Assembly: GCF_047496725.1 (NCBI RefSeq)
Contig: NC_132976.1
Coordinates: 10,028,001 to 10,092,000, forward strand
DNA: 64,000 bases
Direction: 5' to 3'
DNA from: Anoplolepis gracilipes
Taxonomy: Eukaryota; Arthropoda; Insecta; Hymenoptera; Formicidae
The position numbers and the translations under genes were made by a program. The notes under the pieces are model-generated. The model was given only the letters and a program-made list of their open reading frames with translations, was not told where the DNA came from and did not search any database. This document shows positions 63,640-64,000 of the stretch, piece by piece (positions within the stretch are counted from its first letter, which is position 1; every line of letters starts with the position of its first letter).

Positions 63640-63870
63640 ACGGCGGGTACGTTTAATTGAAGCATGTTACCGCGCAGATGGCGGGCGAAGCTTCCCTATG
63701 TGGTCCCGCGAAATCGCTTAATTTCGTGGCTCATATGAGACCACGGTGAATTTAATATACGCGGATCTCCGCGACGGGGATCCCGGGTACGGGCGGGTTG
63801 ACGATAATGATGAGAGAAATGGAGACAGAGAAAGAGAATAGCGTGACGAAAACCAACCGGGAGAAATGTC
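63640..63870. promoter_or_regulatory. Candidate Polycomb response element (PHO, Sp/KLF and GAGA motifs together)
   Basis: Within about 170 bp lie AGATGGCGGGC (63676-63686, an extended PHO/YY1 match), GGGCGGG (about 63791, Sp/KLF) and GAGAG/GAGA-rich DNA at 63811-63840. These are three motif classes known from fly engrailed and invected PREs. The block lies in the 5' part of invected, toward the unseen promoter. Assignment is inference from motif grouping. Confidence 0.3.
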
Positions 63871-64000
63871 AGGAGACGCTCAAAGTTGGATGAAGACAGA
63901 TATGCGGCGTGTGCGCGAATTTATTGTCGACTTTCTTGTTATATATGCTGAGTAAGTTCGTCGAACGCACGAATATCGGTATAAATTCTTACTTTCGAGA

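Larger units (their letters stand above)
51440..64000 (-). other. 5' part of invected: intron running off the window
   Basis: Exon 1 of invected should encode EH1 and EH2 and end SSG|GT. I find no WPAWVY...SDRPSSG coding sequence on the minus strand here, so exon 1 lies beyond 64000 and this intron exceeds 12.5 kb. It contains CpG-rich blocks (about 53100-53430, 55590-55990, 56270-56880, 57480-57960, 59440-59800, 60200-60680, 61060-61220, 62880-63180, 63640-63900). Repeats include (TG)n at 55197-55247, (AG)n at 56705-56752 and (GT)n at 58019-58050. A strong hairpin is at 58307-58365. Confidence 0.6.

Overview
The window is insect nuclear DNA, most likely hymenopteran and perhaps an ant. I infer this from the two engrailed-family proteins, the AT-rich background broken by short CpG-rich blocks, and the many (GA)n, (GT)n and poly-T tracts. 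It holds one recognisable locus, the engrailed/invected homeobox pair. I see no other protein gene, no tRNA or rRNA, and no CRISPR or prokaryotic feature.

Layout. 1-8439 is non-coding DNA upstream of engrailed. About 8440-8988 is the likely promoter-proximal region and uORF-rich leader. Engrailed (+ strand) has coding exon 1 at 8989-9634 (EH1 repressor motif and EH2), a 2,523-bp intron, and coding exon 2 at 12158-12504 (linker, homeodomain, C-tail). Together they encode 330 aa. A 3' UTR probably runs to about 13.85 kb. The next 30 kb is a gene desert of alternating AT-rich DNA and CpG-rich blocks. Invected (- strand) has its homeodomain exon at 43888-44237. Its 6-nt microexon coding for the diagnostic Arg-Ser insertion is at 51434-51439. 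Exon 1 (EH1/EH2) is not in the window and must lie beyond 64000. The two genes are therefore tail to tail, with 31.4 kb between stop codons, and the right-hand 20 kb is invected intron.

Assigning the names. The homeodomain exon of the minus-strand gene begins with GT, that of the plus-strand gene with GA. A microexon ending in A joined to GT gives Ser (Gly-Arg-Ser-Pro). Joined to GA it would give Arg. Only the minus-strand gene can carry the RS insertion, and a microexon with ideal splice signals and the right phase is present 7.2 kb upstream of it. I therefore call the minus gene invected and the plus gene engrailed.

Function. Both proteins are Q50-type homeodomain repressors that recruit Groucho through EH1 and bind Extradenticle through EH2. 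They are known for posterior-compartment and segment-polarity patterning. The non-coding DNA presumably carries shared enhancers and Polycomb elements. The regulatory calls here rest on motifs read by eye and are marked low confidence.
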